Source of the DNA: Candidatus Bathyoplasma sp. NZ
GTDB lineage: Bacteria > Bacillota_I > Bacilli_A > MAG-NZ
Assembly (NCBI GenBank): GCA_013332095.1
Contig: JABENI010000004.1
Coordinates: 1-64,000 of the forward strand
DNA length: 64,000 bases
Direction of reading: 5' to 3'
Below the pieces are notes generated by a model. The model worked only from the letters and a program-made list of their open reading frames with translations, ran no database searches and had not been told where the DNA came from. Made by a program: the position numbers and the translations under genes. Of this stretch, positions 62,029 to 64,000 are shown one piece after another (within the stretch, counting starts at the first letter, position 1; the number at the start of each line of letters is the position of its first letter).

Positions 62029-64000
62029 CTATATTTTCAATTTTCCCAATAATTTGTTAATACTCTCTAAATAGTGACAATTTTCATTTTTTGGGTATTT
62101 AATAGTGATTCGCCTATTCTTATAACTTAAATCAATATCTTTAGATATCTTATAAGCTTCATAAAGTAATTTTTCTCCGTCGATTAAACTGCTCACAACC
62201 GGTGAAAATCTAAATGAAAAAGTTTTTGATTTATCAACAATTTCTTCAATTTGATATTTAGTTGCCAAAGTATCAAACAGCGATTTTTCCATAAATATTT
62301 TTAAATTATTGGGAATTTTTCCATATTTATCTTTAAACTCACTAGTTAATTTTCTAACATCTTTTCTAGTTTTAATACTTTTAATTTTTTTATGAATTTC
62401 GATTTTAATTGTTTGGTCTTCAACATATTCATCAGGAATATGTTTTTGGACTTTAACCGAAGTAACGACTATTTCTTTTTTTTCTTCTACTTTTTCACCT
62501 TGTAAAAATTGAACTTCTTCATTTAACATTTCCATAAATAAATCAATTCCAACACTATCGATAAACCCTGATTGTTCTGCACCTAAAACATCTCCCGCAC
62601 CACGAATGCTCAAATCTTTCATCGCTATTTTATATCCTGATCCTAATTCAGTAAATTCTTTAATAACTTCTAATCTACTCTCTGCTTTTTGGGTCAAAAT
62701 ATTATTTTTCGGATACATCAAGTAAGCGTAAGCGATTTTATCACTTCTCCCTACTCTTCCCCTTATTTGATAGAGTTGAGATAATCCCAGTCGATGTGAT
62801 TCATCAATAATCAGCGTATTAGCATTGGGAATATCAATACCAGTTTCAATAATTGTCGTACAAATTAAAACATTAAAAAAGTTATCGATGAAATTGCTCA
62901 TCGTATCTTCTAATTCTTCTCTAGTCATCTGTCCATGGGCTACCCTAATATTGGCTTCTGGAACTAGTTTTTTTATTTTTCTAACAATTTCCTTAATATC
63001 TGCTACTCTATTGTGTAAATAAAATACTTGTCCATCGCGAGCTATCTCTCTTTCAATTGCCTCTTTAATAATCGTCTTATTTTCCGCTAAAACATATGTT
63101 TGGATAGGATATCTATTCAAAGGTGGTGTCTCTAAAAGCGATGTACTTTTAATTCCCATCAAGGCCATTTGCAAAGTTCTAGGAATTGGGGTAGCAGTTA
63201 GAGTTAAAACATCAATATTTGTTTTTAGTTCTTTAATTTTTTCTTTGTGTTCAACACCAAAACGTTGTTCTTCATCTATGATAAGCAATCCTAAATCTTG
63301 AAATTCAATATCGCTACTTAAAATACGATGTGTTCCGATTAAAATATCGACTAGTCCTTTTTTTAAATCTCTAATTATTGCTTTTTGAGTTTTAGGAGGC
63401 ACAAATCTATTCAATACTTCAACTCTTATTCCATATTTGGTAAATCTGGCTTTAAAAGTTTGATAATGCTGCTTACTTAAAATTGTCGTTGGGCATAAAT
63501 AAGACACTTGTTTTAAATTACTTACTGCTTTAAAAACTGCCCTAATAGCAACTTCTGTTTTTCCATAACCAACATCACCACAAATTAACCTATCCATCGG
63601 AGTAATAGTTTCCATATCTGCTTTAATATCTTGAATAGCTTTTATTTGATCTTCTGTTGGCGTGTAAATAAAATCTGCTTCAAATTGAGCTTGTTCCTCA
63701 TTATCAGGTTTAAATTTAAATCCTTTTACTCTGTTTCTTTCAGCATATAATTTTATCAATTTATCAGCAATATCTTTTATTTTTTTTCTAACTTTTGCTT
63801 TAGTTTTAGCCCAAGAAGATCCTCCTATACTATTTATTTTAGGTCTTCCGCCTTCACTTCCTGAATATTTTTGAATTAAATTTATATTTTCAACTGGCAC
63901 GTATAAAACTTCATCTTTTTTGTATCCAATATGGATATAATCATTTTTAATTCCTTCTAATTCAACTATTTTAACCCCTAAGTATTTTCCTATTCCATAG
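62029..64000 (-). CDS. mfd: Transcription-repair coupling factor Mfd, N-terminal part outside window
   Basis: The frame is open to the right window edge; the visible part is about 656 residues, the C-terminal 55-60 percent. Starting from the edge: RNA polymerase interacting domain ('YGIGKYLGVKIVELEGIKNDYIHIGYKKDEVLYVPVEN'), then the RecG-like translocase with Walker A GDVGYGKTE, DEEQ box 'LLIIDEEQRFGV', 'LTATPIPRTLQMAL', 'VLICTTIIETGIDIPNANTLII', 'GRVGRSDKIAYAY', and the C-terminal TRCF domain. Removes stalled RNA polymerase and recruits UvrA. The UvrB-like N-terminus lies outside the window. Confidence 0.96.
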   Translation of the reverse strand, partial: YGIGKYLGVKIVELEGIKNDYIHIGYKKDEVLYVPVENINLIQKYSGSEGGRPKINSIGGSSWAKTKAKVRKKIKDIADKLIKLYAERNRVKGFKFKPDNEEQAQFEADFIYTPTEDQIKAIQDIKADMETITPMDRLICGDVGYGKTEVAIRAVFKAVSNLKQVSYLCPTTILSKQHYQTFKARFTKYGIRVEVLNRFVPPKTQKAIIRDLKKGLVDILIGTHRILSSDIEFQDLGLLIIDEEQRFGVEHKEKIKELKTNIDVLTLTATPIPRTLQMALMGIKSTSLLETPPLNRYPIQTYVLAENKTIIKEAIEREIARDGQVFYLHNRVADIKEIVRKIKKLVPEANIRVAHGQMTREELEDTMSNFIDNFFNVLICTTIIETGIDIPNANTLIIDESHRLGLSQLYQIRGRVGRSDKIAYAYLMYPKNNILTQKAESRLEVIKEFTELGSGYKIAMKDLSIRGAGDVLGAEQSGFIDSVGIDLFMEMLNEEVQFLQGEKVEEKKEIVVTSVKVQKHIPDEYVEDQTIKIEIHKKIKSIKTRKDVRKLTSEFKDKYGKIPNNLKIFMEKSLFDTLATKYQIEEIVDKSKTFSFRFSPVVSSLIDGEKLLYEAYKISKDIDLSYKNRRITIKYPKNENCHYLESINKLLGKLKI

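Overview
The window is strongly AT-rich and gene-dense, with Gram-positive-type Shine-Dalgarno sites (AAGGAGG and variants), lipobox lipoproteins, many hairpin-plus-T-run terminators and TGA used as a stop (for example at yabP and tilS), so the standard bacterial code applies. The gene set points to an anaerobic low-GC Bacillota of the spore-forming type, perhaps on the Haloplasma/Turicibacter/Erysipelotrichia side. It combines a complete Rnf complex locus (C-D-G-E-A-B) with sporulation genes (spoIIE, yabP, yabQ, spoVT, a YheC/YheD-type protein) and the Bacillus-type neighbourhood mfd-spoVT and tilS-hpt-ftsH-rqcP-lysS. I cannot name the species. I saw no tRNA, rRNA, CRISPR array or intact transposase.

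Layout. 1-2.9 kb: the 3' part of a secreted zinc metallopeptidase and a DUF4349 lipoprotein. 2.9-9.1 kb (minus strand): rnfCDGEAB, a PadR-like regulator and glnA. 9.2-12.6 kb: three ATP-grasp proteins, two of them paralogous and one YheC/YheD-like. 12.7-14.3 kb: a TtcA-like enzyme and an unknown membrane protein. 14.5-17.0 kb: a TPP riboswitch with its own terminator, controlling an ABC importer for a thiamine pyrimidine precursor. 17.1-25.1 kb: an NfeD/SPFH pair, mnmE, dnaX-ebfC-recR, a YgiQ-type radical SAM protein and a membrane protein.

25.1-31.4 kb is the accessory part. It has an array of small four-helix membrane protein genes made by tandem duplication, some alive and some decayed. 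Two of them begin with in-frame 18-bp repeats that each carry a Shine-Dalgarno site and an ATG. An RDD protein follows, then about 2.6 kb of gene debris (HTH regulator, PPC-domain secreted protein, ParA-type ATPase) around one intact lipoprotein gene. 31.5-37.8 kb: dusB, hslO, maf, an Atg22-like MFS transporter, a zinc-dependent phospholipase C-like protein and a TraB-family protein. 37.9-46.3 kb: spoIIE-tilS-hpt-ftsH-rqcP, then yabP-yabQ behind a terminator and a sigma-E-like promoter, then lysS. 46.4-49.7 kb: folD and two unknown membrane or secreted proteins. 49.9-61.2 kb (minus strand): a purine metabolism block with a FAD enzyme, purA, fhs, two BMP-type nucleoside-binding lipoproteins created by a tandem duplication that also left a 3' fragment of fhs, the nucleoside ABC transporter nupOPQ and a deaminase. 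61.4-64 kb: spoVT with a sigma-G-like promoter and the 3' part of mfd.

How it works together: the Rnf complex couples ferredoxin and NAD redox to ion pumping. The nup transporter, deaminase, purA, fhs and folD serve purine salvage, purine synthesis and one-carbon supply. The thi locus salvages a thiamine precursor under TPP control. The sporulation genes mark a mother-cell/forespore programme to which the ATP-grasp cluster may belong.
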